Part shown: in pieces, positions 25,081-35,999 of the stretch | Position numbering within the stretch: position 1 is the stretch's first letter | Layout: each line of letters starts with the position of its first letter | Assembly (NCBI RefSeq): GCF_021347895.1 | Contig: NC_067114.1 | Coordinates: forward strand, 29,144,373 to 29,208,372 | DNA length: 64,000 nt | From: Acanthochromis polyacanthus | Taxonomy: Eukaryota > Chordata > Actinopteri > Pomacentridae | Reading direction: 5' to 3' | The notes under the pieces: model-generated | Told to the model about the DNA's origin: nothing | The model's database searches: none | Seen by the model: the letters and a program-made list of their open reading frames with translations, nothing else | Program-made: the position numbers and the translations under genes

Positions 25081-26926
25081 ACTGAGCAGCGTTGGTGGAA
25101 TACTGCTCTCTCTGAGTGCTTTTCTTGTTTTCTGGTGGCAATAAGAAAAGACTACCTGTCAGCAGCCGAGCAACTTTGAACTTCCCCAACCCCACAGAGT
25201 CTGCTACACAAGACTTGATTTATGTTTACTCAACGTTTACTCATCGGAGTCGGTGTGTTATCATCATTTTAGTATTAAATAACAAAAGAAGATGATTTAA
25301 TATGCTTCAAATACTAGCTTTCTATGTCTAATTAGAATTTAGACTTATATGGCTAACAGGTGGATCAGTCAATCAAGATTTTCTTTTATTGACCACAGCT
25401 CTGCAATTTAGTCCCGTATAGTAGCTATTATTTATGTTTTGAGTTAAAAATTAGCCCGTTAGATAGAATAAGCTCAACACAGAACTGCAGATTTTTGTGT
25501 CTCTCTGGCTTGTTTGTGTTTATTGGTTGAGGCAGTTGGGAACTGTCCAATGAGGTGAAATCATAAATGCAGGAATCGATCATTAAGGCAAAAAGCAAGT
25601 GTCCTCACTGCTGATAATCCATGTAGAAGACAAGGATTGAGCAGCACTAGCATTGTATTGTGAGAGTAGAGTAACTAAGCTAAGTGCTAAGTTGTTGTTT
25701 TGGGTTAGAAGACCTTTGCTTTATGATTACGGACAAGTAAAGACTGAAAGAACAATGGCTGAATATTGGTCTGAAACAGGAAACAGTGTTTTATTTCTTA
25801 ACCCATCTGTCCTCCCTACACTGACTCTGTGGCTTGTTTTTACTGTGACCAGATGACAAACATAGTGCTGATAATTTGACAGATGTGCCATGTTTAGGGC
25901 AGGGATTTAGCAAATGGTCAATTTTCTGATCACTGGCTTTGTAGAATTAGCCGTTTTCAGTACAAATGGAATGTTTTTGGTGTCTCTCACCGCTAACTCT
26001 TGGATTTTTGGAGTGGAGGCCTTCCTTTTATGTTCCTGTGAAAAGCAAGGACCTGGTGTGAAGTGATCTCTGTCATTTTAATTGAATACCATGAAGCTGA
26101 GTGAACTATTTCAAAATCATGCAAAGCGAGTCGGCCATCCCTTTCAGATCTCCGCTGGCTCCATCTGTTCAGGTCTGGGAAATGTCAGAGTTGGAGTCTC
26201 TTCCTCTTATTCTCACCCTTTAGCTATGTAACCTGATATTCACACGTCTCACATTCTCTTTGAAAATTACCTTCCTTAGTTACCATTTGATATCAGGACC
26301 GGCACATTTTTATGTCTCACATCATCATCCCACAGCTGAGTGCTTCTCTGTCGCCGGGGGTTCAGAGCATCAGTGGAAATGTGGTAATTCCTCCTGTGAG
26401 TGGATGGTATTTTTCATAATTGCTTTCTGTAGCCAGGATTTGAATGTAGACGAGTGATGATCACAGCCAAACATCTCGCAGTGTTGTCTTTAAAACACAT
26501 CCAGCCCTCTGAACAGCAGCCAGGAAATGATTGAATCTTTACATCAGTCTTTGTGAGTTCACACAACAAATAAAAACACAGTACAGTGTAGACATCAGAG
26601 TCCTTATGGTCTATTTCACACTTTGGACTGATCTGTACCCTCGCTGTGCAGCCTCCAATGACTTGTGTTAGACGGTGGATGTGTAGGAGGCCGGCACAGC
26701 AGTTAGTTTAGAGTTCGGTCAGTTGAGCTCCGCTGATATCATCGGTTTAGTTAAGCTGTCTTTAGTGCAGCTCTTGTGCTTTTCATTCAGTTCATCTCTC
26801 GTTTGTTCAGCTCAGCTCGGCTCGGCAGTGTGAAATAGACTTGAATGATTCCTGCCTCTTCTCCTCTCGTGGCACAGTAGCGTCACGTTTTCATCTTCTA
26901 CTTCAGGAGCCACTGATTCACTGTAG
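25081..26926. other. No gene seen
   Basis: Unique-looking sequence. 26760-26830 has CAGTTCATCTC and CAGCTCGGCTCGGC short repeats. Confidence 0.4.
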
Positions 26927-27110
26927 GAGAAGAGAAGAGAAGAGAAGAGAAGAGAAGAGAAGAGAAGAGAAGAGAAGAGAAGAGAAGAGAAGAGAAGAGA
27001 AGAGAAGAGAAGAGAAGAGAAGAGAAGAGAAGAGAAGAGAAGAGAAGAGAAGAGAAGAGAAGAGAAGAGAAAAGAGAAGAGAAGAGAAGAGACGAGAAGA
27101 GAAGAGAAGG
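26927..27110 (+). repeat. (GAGAA)n pentanucleotide microsatellite
   Basis: About 36 units of GAGAA, nearly pure to 27070, then with AAAGA and GACGA variants. Open frames in both directions here are composition artefacts. Confidence 0.97.
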
Positions 27111-27874
27111 AGGAAAGGAAATAATTAGTACAGAAATGATAAGCAGAACAAAGGCCTGCCTCAGGTTTCAGAAGTTGTGAGGCAAAAGGCAAAGCAAGAA
27201 ACAGAATGTGTGCATGAGGAAGGATAATGAGAGGCAAGAAAGGTGGAGGAGTAATAACTCTAAAACTCTGTCCCAGTTCCATACTGTTTACCAGCTCTTA
27301 GCAGGTTATGAGCGTGTCACGGCGGAGAAAGTGATGAAATTATGCATATTCAAAACTGCCACCGTGCTCACTAAATATTATCATTTTTGAGTGTGCTGTC
27401 GATGGACATTCAATTCCCACAATGCAATGCACAAAGGAAATGGAAGCATTATGCAAAGCTGGGAAAAATAAACCGCAGATGGTGGCATATAGCACCACAG
27501 AGATCCTTTAACGGGCATAAATTTGGGGGGTTTTGTCTTGAGAGAAACATGCTGCTTTCCTTTTGTGGTGTGTAATTGGCAATATGCTGATATATTTGCA
27601 TAGAAGCTGCAAATATTAGGCCTATATACTTTGAGTTTTAGTCTGCAGAACCAGATAAAACTCACTAAAAACGAGTTCTCTGGAGTTTCTGGTACATTCA
27701 TGTCTTGGTAAGATTCACCAAAATTCTATACTTTCTTATACTTATGCATTATGTACGATGAAAGGAATGTAAAGGCACAAATTACAGTAAAGGTACAGTG
27801 TTAAATTGGGACATTGCAAACCACATACTAAACTGCAGGACAAGACAGATGATACGAGTTCTGTTGTCGTAGAG
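27111..27874. other. No gene seen; possible conserved non-coding block
   Basis: 27370-27620 has few CpGs, repeated ATTATGCA/TTTGCAT-like octamer-style words and no repeat signature (see findings). Confidence 0.3.
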
Positions 27875-28714
27875 CAGGAGTGTTAAACTTATCTTAGTTC
27901 AGGTTCACACTCTGCCCAGTTTGATCTCAAGTGACCAGTTAAATCACAGAATAACAACCTATAAACAACCACAATTCCACATTTCCCCCTTTGTTTTAGT
28001 GCAAGAAAGGTACATTCTGAAAATGTTCACATTTCAGGAATTATCTTTTTATAAAACATCATGAACAACCTGAAACTTCTAAAGAAAAATAATTTCAGTC
28101 TCAACAACATTCAGCCTCAGCTTATCATTTACACATTACAACTTCCAGATCACAGAGTGTCTACAAAGGAACACAACATTTAGTCACAGCTATCTGGAAC
28201 TGACCATATAGTATTTTACTTTAAAAAAGACGAAAAACTACAAAAACAAGACAAAGTACCACAAGGAAGAGAGAAAAAATTTGACAAAAAAGCTACAAAG
28301 TGACAAAAAATAAGACAAACGAGACAAAAAAATTACAAAAGCATGAAACAAAATGACATAAACGGCACAAAAACAATGAAGAAAGTAAAACACAAAATGA
28401 CAAACATGAGACAAAAAACACAAGCGAGACAAAAAGGAAACACAAAGTGACAAAAACATGACACAAAAAACAACAAAAATAAGACAAAATATGACAAAAA
28501 CGATGCACAGACGACTAAAGAACAATGAACAATCTAGTATTTTACTTTATGATCAAAATAATTTGTCATGGTCTAGAGAATATTTTGAATTGATAGTTTT
28601 ACTAATTTACAATCTGCAGTTAATGTCTTCTTTCCAATTTTTACACTCTGAGGGCTGGACTGGACCCTCTGGAGGACAGGTTTTGGCCCGTGGGCCGCAT
28701 GTTTGACACCCCTG
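27875..28714 (+). mobile_element. hAT minisatellite family, copy B (840 bp)
   Basis: Ends CAGGAGTGTTAAACTTA and TTTGACACCCCTG. Flanking 8-mers tcgtagag (27867-27874) and ttgtagag (28715-28722) match at 7/8. The internal minisatellite (ACAAAATGACAAA type) runs 28225-28510. Copies share GGTACATTCTGAAAATGTTC at the left and CTGGAGGACAGGTTTTGGCC at the right. Confidence 0.9.
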
Positions 28715-28816
28715 TTGTAGAGCATGTGGGCTAACAATGTAAAGTAACTGTAAAGTTTGTCTTGATGACAGGAGTTCATCTCTGCGAACACGATACTGCC
28801 ACTACCATGAATATTC

Positions 28817-29214
28817 TAGGACTGTCCCGAATAGTGGTTTCTGGCCTCCGAATATTCGAGCTCTATTAAAGACGAATATCCGAATATTCGTTCCCCCAGG
28901 CGGCGGAGATGGGTTTCCCGGGTCCAAATTTTGGTCTTCAGCATCTTGTCTTGTGTTTATGCAACGGAGTGAAGCGTGACGTCAGAGTCGGCAGCCACCC
29001 AGCTATTCGGGCGGTGGTAAACAAACACGAATGGATGAGCCGAATGAGCCGTCGCTTTGGACAAAAGCGTCTGCTAAATGAAGTTGTAGAATTGGATGAG
29101 CCGAAGTGGGCCGAAGGAGAAGGGAAGAGACGAGCTCTGAATATTTGGATACCAAAATTAATATCCGCATACCGCCGTAGCCAACGAATATTCGGATATT
29201 CGGGTCCAGCCCTA
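28817..29214. mobile_element. hAT element with TAGGRCTGKMCC ends, perfect 8-bp target duplication
   Basis: Starts TAGGACTGTCCCGAATA and ends TATTCGGGTCCAGCCCTA. The identical 8-mer gaatattc flanks it at 28809-28816 and 29215-29222. Length 398 bp. GAATATTCG words recur near both ends. A 124-codon frame (28909-29283) runs out of the element into flanking DNA and has no transposase features. Confidence 0.9.
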
Positions 29215-29419
29215 GAATATTCCGGTCAGAATAATGTTTACGGAGGTTTTACTGCACATTTAAGGCATTTTAGATGGGTTTAATAGCTATCAGGTGTTTA
29301 AAAACCACATTCCAGACAGCAAAATCCTCCCTGAGACGCATGTTGAAAGCAGCATGCAGTGCTGTTTCAGCGAAGTTCACTTGTGCAGTCAACCGAAGAA
29401 GGAAAAAAAAAAAAAACTA

Positions 29420-29765
29420 CTTCAATCAAATTTTGTTCTGAGCAACACTCTCCCCTTAAACCAGCAGCGATTCTCTCAGGTACCCTCACACACAGTTTTC
29501 CATGGGACTTGGCAGGTGGGTTGTTCAGCACCTTGGAGAGCTCACCACGGTTCTTGTGTGGATTCAGGCTGTCTTAGTGTCTTCTGTCTCTTCATGTAAT
29601 CCCAGTCTGACTCCATGATGTTGAGATCAGGGCTCTGAGGGGGCCCACACCATCTGCTGCAGGACTTGGTGTTCTTCTTGTGGCAGAGGATATTCCTTTA
29701 TGGCTCTGGCTGCATGTTTGGGGCTGTTGTCACGCTGCAGATTGAGTTTCGGATCCTGATTTTGC
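29420..29765 (-). mobile_element. Tc1/mariner-like transposase C-terminal remnant
   Basis: Read on the minus strand from 29660: PPQSPDLNIMESDWDYMKRQ, followed by KTLRQPES. This is the conserved third-carboxylate region of Tc1-like transposases (PPQSPDLN.IE..W). Farther on, KLCVRVPERIAA at about 29500-29465 matches the family C-terminus. A stop and frameshifts separate the blocks. Confidence 0.8.
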
Positions 29766-29995
29766 TGCATTTAAAGTGTGTCACCAGACGACTGCAGCCC
29801 AACAGACTTACTGCGTCTGGAGCACATAAACACCTGGACGGGAGAGAGTTTTCTACAGTTTAATGAAGATAAAGCTGAGATTATTCTGTTTGGCCGCAAA
29901 GAGAAGAGGCTCGGCATTCGTAAACATCCTGAGACTCGGGCTGTTAAAACCACCGACCAGCTTGGAGTGTTACTAGACTCAGATTTGACTTTTAA

Positions 29996-30461
29996 CCCTC
30001 GTGTCGTCCTGCGGGTCAAAATTGACCCATTTCAAAGTTTGAAGATGTGGAAAAATATATATTTTCACAGTTCTATTATTATTTTTCACACTTTTTCAAC
30101 ATTTTTGGGTAATCTTTGAACATTTTTTGGTGAAAAAAAGAAATGTTAAAAATAGAAGTTTTACTGATATACATGTAATCACTTTATTTCATTTATTTTA
30201 TATATTTTTATTTTTATTAGATATTTTTAGGGTTTTTTTGGAAGATTTTTACTCATTTTTTGAAAATATTTACAAGAATTTTCTTGTCAAGTTTGGGGGA
30301 TTTTTGAAAAATAACACTTTTAAGGGATTACTGGAATTTTCATCCTCAAGGTTTTGCAAATTTTCAGAAATTTGGGGAGGTTTTTTTTGCTGAATTTTTG
30401 GATGTTTTTCAGACAAAGAAAAAATAATTTTTGGTGTCCGTAAATGAGAACAACAGGAGGG
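29996..30461 (+). mobile_element. piggyBac-like MITE (466 bp) inside the LINE
   Basis: TTAA lies at 29992-29995 and 30462-30465. The ends CCCTCGTGTCGTCCT and (reverse complement) CCCTCCTGTTGTTCT are inverted repeats. TTAA target duplication is characteristic of piggyBac transposons. Left subterminal sequence GGGTCAAAATTGACCC is a 16-bp palindrome with one mismatch, shared with the copy at 35444-35982. No transposase frame. Confidence 0.9.
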
Positions 30462-30589
30462 TTAAGAGGCACATCAAAGCTGTCACCAAAGCAGCTTTTT
30501 ACCAAATGAAAAACATCAACAGAATAAAAAGTTTTGTCTCCCAGAAAGACCAGGAGAAACTCATCCATGCGTTCATCTCTAGTTGATTG

Positions 30590-31850
30590 TTTCGATTTTG
30601 CCATTTTCTGTCTCGTTTTGGTCTCATTTTTGTCATTGTGTGTCCTGGTTTTGTGGTTTTCTGTCTCGATTTTGTCATTTTGTGTTTTGTTTTTGTTGTT
30701 TCGTGTTTGTCTTTGTCATTTCGTGTTTTGTTTTTGCCTTTTCGTGTTTTGTTTTTGCCTTTTCGTGTTTTGTTTTTGTTGTTTCGTGTTTTGTTTTTGT
30801 TGTTTCGTGTTTGTCGTTGTCATTTCGTGTTTTGTTTTTGCCCTTTCGTGTTTTGTTTTTGTTGTTTCGTATTTTGTTTTTGCCTTTTCGTGTTTTGTTT
30901 TTGTTGTTTCATGTTTGTTTTTGTCATTTCGTGTTTTGTTTTTGTTGTTTCGTGTTTGTTTTTGTTGTTTCGTGTTTGTTTTTGTTGTTTCGTGTTTTGT
31001 TTTTGCCTTTTCGTGTTTTGTTTTTGCCTTTTCGTATTTTGTTTTTGTTGTTTCGTATTTTGTTTTTGTTGTTTCGTGTTTTGTTTTTGTTGTTTCGTGT
31101 TTGTCTTTGTCATTTCGTGTTTTGTTTTTGCCTTTTCGTATTTTGTTTTTGTTGTTTCGTGTTTTGTTTTTGTTGTTTCGTGTTTGTCGTTGTCATTTCG
31201 TGTTTTGTTTTTGCCCTTTCGTGTTTTGTTTTTGTTGTTTCGTATTTTGTTTTTGCCTTTTCGTGTTTTGTTTTTGTTGTTTCATGTTTGTTTTTGTCAT
31301 TTCGTGTTTTGTTTTTGTTGTTTCGTGTTTGTTTTTGTTGTTTCGTGTTTGTTTTTGTTGTTTCGTGTTTTGTTTTTGCCTTTTCGTGTTTTGTTTTTGC
31401 CTTTTCGTATTTTGTTTTTGTTGTTTCGTATTTTGTTTTTGCCTTTTCGTGTTTTGTTTTTGTTGTTTCGCATTTTGTTTTTGTTGTTTCGTGTTTTGTT
31501 GTTTCGTGTTTGTTTTTGTTGTTTCGTGTTTGTTTTTGTTGTTTCATGTTTGTTTTTGCCTTTTCGTGTTTTGTTTTTGTTGTTTCGTATTTAGTTTTTG
31601 TTGTTTCGTGTTTTGTTTTTGCCTTTTCGTGTTTTGTTTTTGCCTTTTCGTGTTTTGTTTTTGTTGTTTCGTATTTTGTTTTTGCCCTTTCGTGTTTTGT
31701 TGTTTCGTGTTTTGTTTTTGCCTTTTCGTGTTTGTCTTTGTCATTTCGTGTTTTGTTTTTGCCTTTTCGTGTTTTGTTTTTGTTGTTTCGTGTTTGTTTT
31801 TGCCCTCTCGTGTTTTGTTTTTGTTGTTTCGTGTCTCAGTTTCTAATAAA
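30590..31850 (+). repeat. T+G-rich minisatellite with 373-bp higher-order period
   Basis: About 60 units of 18-21 bp, GTTTTGTTTTTGYYNTTTCGT. The rare variant TTGTCGTTGTCATTTCG occurs at 30811 and again at 31184, and the variant order around both is the same, so a 373-bp block has been duplicated. All three plus-strand frames stay open (up to 440 codons of Phe/Val/Cys/Leu), as does the minus strand (Lys/Thr/Gln/Asn). These are artefacts of the repeat. Confidence 0.95.
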
Positions 31851-32050
31851 AAATGACTGAATATCACCAAAATGCCAACTAAATAACTGTCCAAATTTAA
31901 CACCAACCACCTTCTAATTAGCTAAACAACAACAAAATAGGCTGATTCAATAACAGTTCTGTTTTCTTTTTACTAAGTTGAGATAATCATGACTGGTGCC
32001 TTTTTTTTCTCGCAAAATATCAAATTTTATTTTGTCATTTTGTGTCTCGT
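31850..32050 (+). repeat. Dispersed repeat family 2, partial copy
   Basis: AAAAATGACTGAATATCACC, ACCAACCACCTTCTAATTAG and TTACTAAGTTGAGATAATCA match 2020-2160 and the inverse of 51000-51120. It adjoins the minisatellite at 30590-31850 and was probably inserted together with it. Confidence 0.8.
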
Positions 32051-32351
32051 TTTGCCTCGTTTACAAATCCCAGAACCGTTTAGGCCCAGAATCCATCTGT
32101 GATCTGTTCAGAGAATACAAACCCAGGAATCCAAAGACTCAGGTCAGCAGGTCAGAGTCCGGACTGAACATGGAGAATCAGCATTTAGCTGTTCTGCTGC
32201 AAACAAGTGGAACAAACTGCCGGTAGAGATTAAACTTCAAAAATCCAGGTTAAAACTATCTGCACCTCACTGTAATGCTCCTAATGTTTGATGTAAAGCA
32301 CTTTGAATTGTCTTGGACATGAAGGGTTCTATACAAATAAACTTGCCCTAA

Positions 32352-33189
32352 ACTTTTGCAGAGTTCTGTATCTTGTTAAGTGCATTAAATCACATCTAAA
32401 TTTTCTATGCCCTTTGAAGGACCTCTTCAAAAAACGAACATGAGCAGCAGAGAGGAATCCGCCAGGAGAAAGAATTCCCCTCTCCTCTCATTAAACACAT
32501 ATTCAGTTATTAGATTTTAGCAAATTTGCCTCTAAAGAGGACGTGGAGGCAGCAAACAGGGTTGTTATAAGTAAAAGGTTTCCAATAGCAGCACTTCACG
32601 CTTTGAAATATGACTGGGCATTATTAGCAAACTGCTCTGTTCTGGTTCTGAGGCACGAATAAAGCGGCCGGTTTCAATCAGCCGAGGAGAGCAGGGACTC
32701 AGAGCTCTGTCAGCTTTAGAGCGTCCTCTAAAGCACGCTGAGGGCTGTGCTGCTATGTTTTTACTGCTTTACTGCTATGATTAAACTGAGAGAGACTTCG
32801 CCATTTTCACTGGAATGAAGAGATATTTCACCCAAATCCAGCCATGTCGTCTTTTTTTAATCTGACTTTCATAGTTTTTGAACAACAGTGGAGCTCTGCG
32901 GCACAGAGGAATAAATTAAACGCTGCTTTAGCTACACAAGCTTTATAACACCATATAATACATCTTCTGCTAAATAAAATCAGTCTTCCAAGCAGAGAGG
33001 ACAGGTAGCTGAGCATCTGTGGCTGTAAAAGGAACTTAATGTAGCAAATCAGCAGATGTTTTCTTATTCTGCTCACTTTGTTGTTGCTGTCGTTTGGATT
33101 CCGAGCACATTATGGGATGATGTTGGTATTTAATCAGCTGGACATGTATTTTCATTCATCCTGCCACACAATGCAGAAGCTACTGGCTA
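32352..33189. other. No gene seen
   Basis: Unique-looking, low CpG; nothing recognised. Confidence 0.4.
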
Positions 33190-34584
33190 CAAACATGCGG
33201 CCCACGGGCCAAAACCGGCCCTCCAGAGGGTCCAGTCCGGCCCTTGGGACGATTTTGTAAAGAGTAAAAATTCCAGAGAAAACATTAACTGGAAATTGTA
33301 AATTTGTAAAGATATAAATTCAAAACAATTTCTGAAAAGGTTGTTTTGAAATACTAGATTCACTCACTGTTCTTTTGTCATTTTGTGTCTCATTTTTGTA
33401 ATATTTTGTCTTGTTTTTTGTCTGAGTTTTGTATTTGTCTCATGTTTCTGTTCTTTTGTTTCTTGTTTTTGTCATTTTGCTTTCTTTTTGTCATGCTTGT
33501 ATTCTTTATCTTATTTTTCTCATTTTGTGTTTCATTTTATTCATAGTTTTTTTTTGTTTTTGTCTCACTCGTGTCGTTTTGTGTTTTTTTTGTCTTGCTT
33601 TTGTCATTTGTCATTTTTTTTAAACTCTTTGTAACTTTTTTGCCAAATTTTTTGTCTGTTTTCTGTTTTGTTTGGTGTCGTTTGCCTCATTTTTTCGTTT
33701 TGTTCTCGTTGTTGTCATTTTGTGTCTCATTTTTGCAATATTTTGTCTTGTTTTTTTTAGCTTGTTGTCTTCTTGTCCGACTACTGTTGTTTTGATCATG
33801 ACAAAATATTTTGTTCCTTTGTAGACACTGAGAAAAACCCAAAGGGTAGAGAGGGGAGAGAGAGACCCTGTACATCCCCCTATTACCAACTAAATTAATA
33901 ATTGATCTTCAGAGGATCACTGGACTCCCTACCCCCTCCTCAGCTCTCCGTCTAACATGTCCGGTTCTACAGCCCCCTGGGGTCTAACCCAGATGGGTTC
34001 TAAAGAACATTTAAGCTGGTATTCGAGGAAAATTTGCCTAGCTTCTCACTGCCTCCATCCAGACACCCAATCCTGCTTCCTCTGATAATTAATTTAGCTG
34101 AGTAGCCGCTTTCGAATGGTTAAATTAACTGCCAGTCACGTCTGTTTACGGCAACTTTTTCTCTCATGGGTTTGGTACTTGGTAAGTTGCTAGGTTAAAG
34201 TTTAGAGGTTAGGAAAAAAAACCCAAGAATATGTTTGTAAAAGGCCACCCTCGGCCCCAAACCTCTCAGAACCTTTTTTAGATGTAATGCACACAATAAC
34301 CTGACTTTTAACCACCAGAGAAAATATAAATAATTAGTGACTGTGATAGGGATAAAGTGAATGATCAATGATAAACTGAGGCATACTGTTGCTGAAACTG
34401 AATTTATTTTTCTGAAGAAACTTCCGGTTGTTCACTAAATGTGAACATGTGAAGAATGTACAAGAAGAGAGGAAAAAACGTGGAGTTTTATGGGTTAATA
34501 TGCTGTAATTTAACTGCTCTGGCCCACTTAAGATCAAATTGGACTGAATGTGGACCTGAACTAAGATGACTTTGACACCCCCTG
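33190..34584 (-). mobile_element. hAT minisatellite family, copy C, inverted, with extra insert
   Basis: Begins ACAAACATGCGGCCCACGGG (first about 9 bp of the terminus lost) and ends CTTTGACACCCCCTG. The minisatellite runs 33375-33780. About 535 bp (33830-34365) not found in other copies lie between the blocks TTTGTAGACAC and GATAAACTGAGGCAT, so something was inserted here. No target duplication could be read. Confidence 0.8.
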
Positions 34585-34888
34585 CCATAGACTGCAACCA
34601 GATGCAACTTCAGATAGAAATTGTGAAACAAAGCGATGCTAATCATCAGTCAGAGGTAATTACTGAGGTCAACTTAACACATCAGAGCTGAAAAAACCTG
34701 CTGCTAACACTGAAGCAAACACAGAACTAGAAGGAAAGAGGACGTGCTGGAAATTCTTGGGTATGAGTGAGAAATGCATAAATTGAAAGCGAGGAGAGGG
34801 AAAAATTCAGATTGAATAGGCTAGTAGAGAAGAATAAGAGGTAGTTTTAGCCGAAAGAGAAATCCATTCATTTATTTCCCAACAGGAA
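34523..34888 (+). repeat. Segment duplicated at 37726-38105 (source or sister copy)
   Basis: It covers the last about 60 bp of hAT copy C and about 300 bp of the DNA beyond it. It matches 37726-38105 at well over 90 percent by eye, apart from a 14-bp tandem gain (GGAAGAAAACACAG) in the other copy. Confidence 0.9.
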
Positions 34889-35439
34889 TCACCGGCGAGT
34901 GCTCTCTGCTGCAAACTTTAAGGGCCAGAGTCTGTCCAGTCTGTGCGCTCCAACACTTTGGCTGTGCATCAGTCATCGTTTTACTCCAACATTACCTCGG
35001 CCCTCTGGCTTGCTCCGGGATCACATGTCTTCATGATTTCCATAGAGAATGCTGTAATGTTTGACTGCTTCGAGAGTTAGCAACTGGACTGCAAACACAG
35101 CTCAGGGCTGCTGCATAGTTTATTTCACAGGCTGCAGTGTTCAGACGCTCTCCGCTAACCTCAGTATGTTTAAGGAGTGTGTGTTTGTCAATCCAAAGCG
35201 AAGACGTGCAGCTCAACGCACAGCCCTGCCAAGCCCTTTCCGCAGATTTAACCCGGTTTCTCTGCTGGTACAGTGCCATGAAAAAGTCCTCCTGATTTCT
35301 TCTGTTTTTGTGTGTTTCAAGCTAAACTGTGTCAGGTTTCCACACCAGCTACAGGATGTCAGGAAGGCAACCCAGTAAACACAGAATATAAGTTTTAAAC
35401 AACATTTCTATTAACTGGATCAATATTTAAATCAGCTGT
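34889..35439. other. No gene seen
   Basis: No exon or element recognised. Confidence 0.4.
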
Positions 35440-35443
35440 TTCA

Positions 35444-35982
35444 CCCTCCTGTTGTCCTCATTTATGGCATTATTATGGTGTAAAAAGAATCCAAAAATTC
35501 AGCAAAAAAAATCCCCAAATTTATAAAAATGAGCAAAATCTTCAGAAAGAAAATTCTTTCTAAGTTTCCCATAAAAGTTTTATTTAAAAAAAAAAATCCC
35601 CAAATTTGGCAAGACATAAAAACAAACAAAAAAAACAAAAAAAGAAAAGATTGTTTAAAAATGAGTAAAAATCTTCCAAAAAAATACTAAAAATATCTAA
35701 AGTGATAACATATATATCAGTAAAATTTGTAATATCTTCTTTAAGAACATTCACATAAAAAATCAACCAAAATCCAGTGAAATTCTCTGGATTTTGGTTG
35801 ATTTTTTGTGAATGTTCTTAAGAAACATTTTTAACATTTTTTTTTCCACCAAAAATGTTCAAAGATTTCCCAAAAATGTTGAAAATGTGGACATCAGAAG
35901 TTTCACTGTGAAGATATGTTTTTTTTTCCACATTTTCAAACCTTAAAATGGGTCAAATTTGACCCGCAGGACAACACGAGGG
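35444..35982 (-). mobile_element. piggyBac-like MITE, second copy (539 bp), inverted
   Basis: Starts CCCTCCTGTTGTCCTCATTT and ends AGGACAACACGAGGG followed by TTAA (35983-35986). The left flank is TTCA, one change from TTAA. GGGTCAAATTTGACCC near the right end is a perfect 16-bp palindrome. Orientation is opposite to the 29996 copy. It carries an internal hairpin at 35742-35821. Confidence 0.88.
35742..35821. repeat. Hairpin inside the MITE
   Basis: TAAGAACATTCAC and AATCAACCAAAATCCAG at 35742-35777 pair with CTGGATTTTGGTTGATT and GTGAATGTTCTTA at 35787-35821, loop about 9 nt. The same hairpin is in the partial copy at 48698-49010. Confidence 0.9.
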
Positions 35983-35999
35983 TTAAAAACACAACAATC

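Larger units (their letters stand above)
29776..32351 (+). mobile_element. L2-type LINE, interrupted by two later insertions
   Basis: The coding remnant at 29776-29995 reads SPDDCSP, then TGESFLQFNEDKAEIILFG and DQLGVLLDSDLTF. It resumes at 30462 with KRHIKAVTKAAFY and QKDQEKLIHAFISS to about 30585, and again at about 32060 with NRLGPESICDLFREYKP. A tail with AAAGCACTTTGAATTG and CTATACAAATAAA ends near 32350. These are consecutive reverse-transcriptase blocks of one element. A TTAA-flanked MITE (29996-30461) and a minisatellite block (about 30590-32050) interrupt it; about 80 codons are missing around the second break. Confidence 0.88.

Noticed and set aside
26812..27282. 156-codon minus-strand frame and its plus-strand counterpart
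   Set aside because: The core is the (GAGAA)n microsatellite (SSLLF or RREEK repeats).
28909..29283. 124-codon frame overlapping the 28817-29214 hAT element
   Set aside because: It crosses the element boundary and target duplication and shows no transposase motifs.
30534..31856. 440-codon open frame on the plus strand, with others in overlapping frames
   Set aside because: It is a tandem 18-21 bp repeat without stops by composition; three plus frames and the minus strand are all open, and there is no domain or splice context.
34864..34885. NEWI-like reading on the minus strand as a ca10 terminal exon
   Set aside because: No AG acceptor in phase, the continuation is not LLK, and the same sequence is duplicated at 38078-38100 as a non-coding segment.
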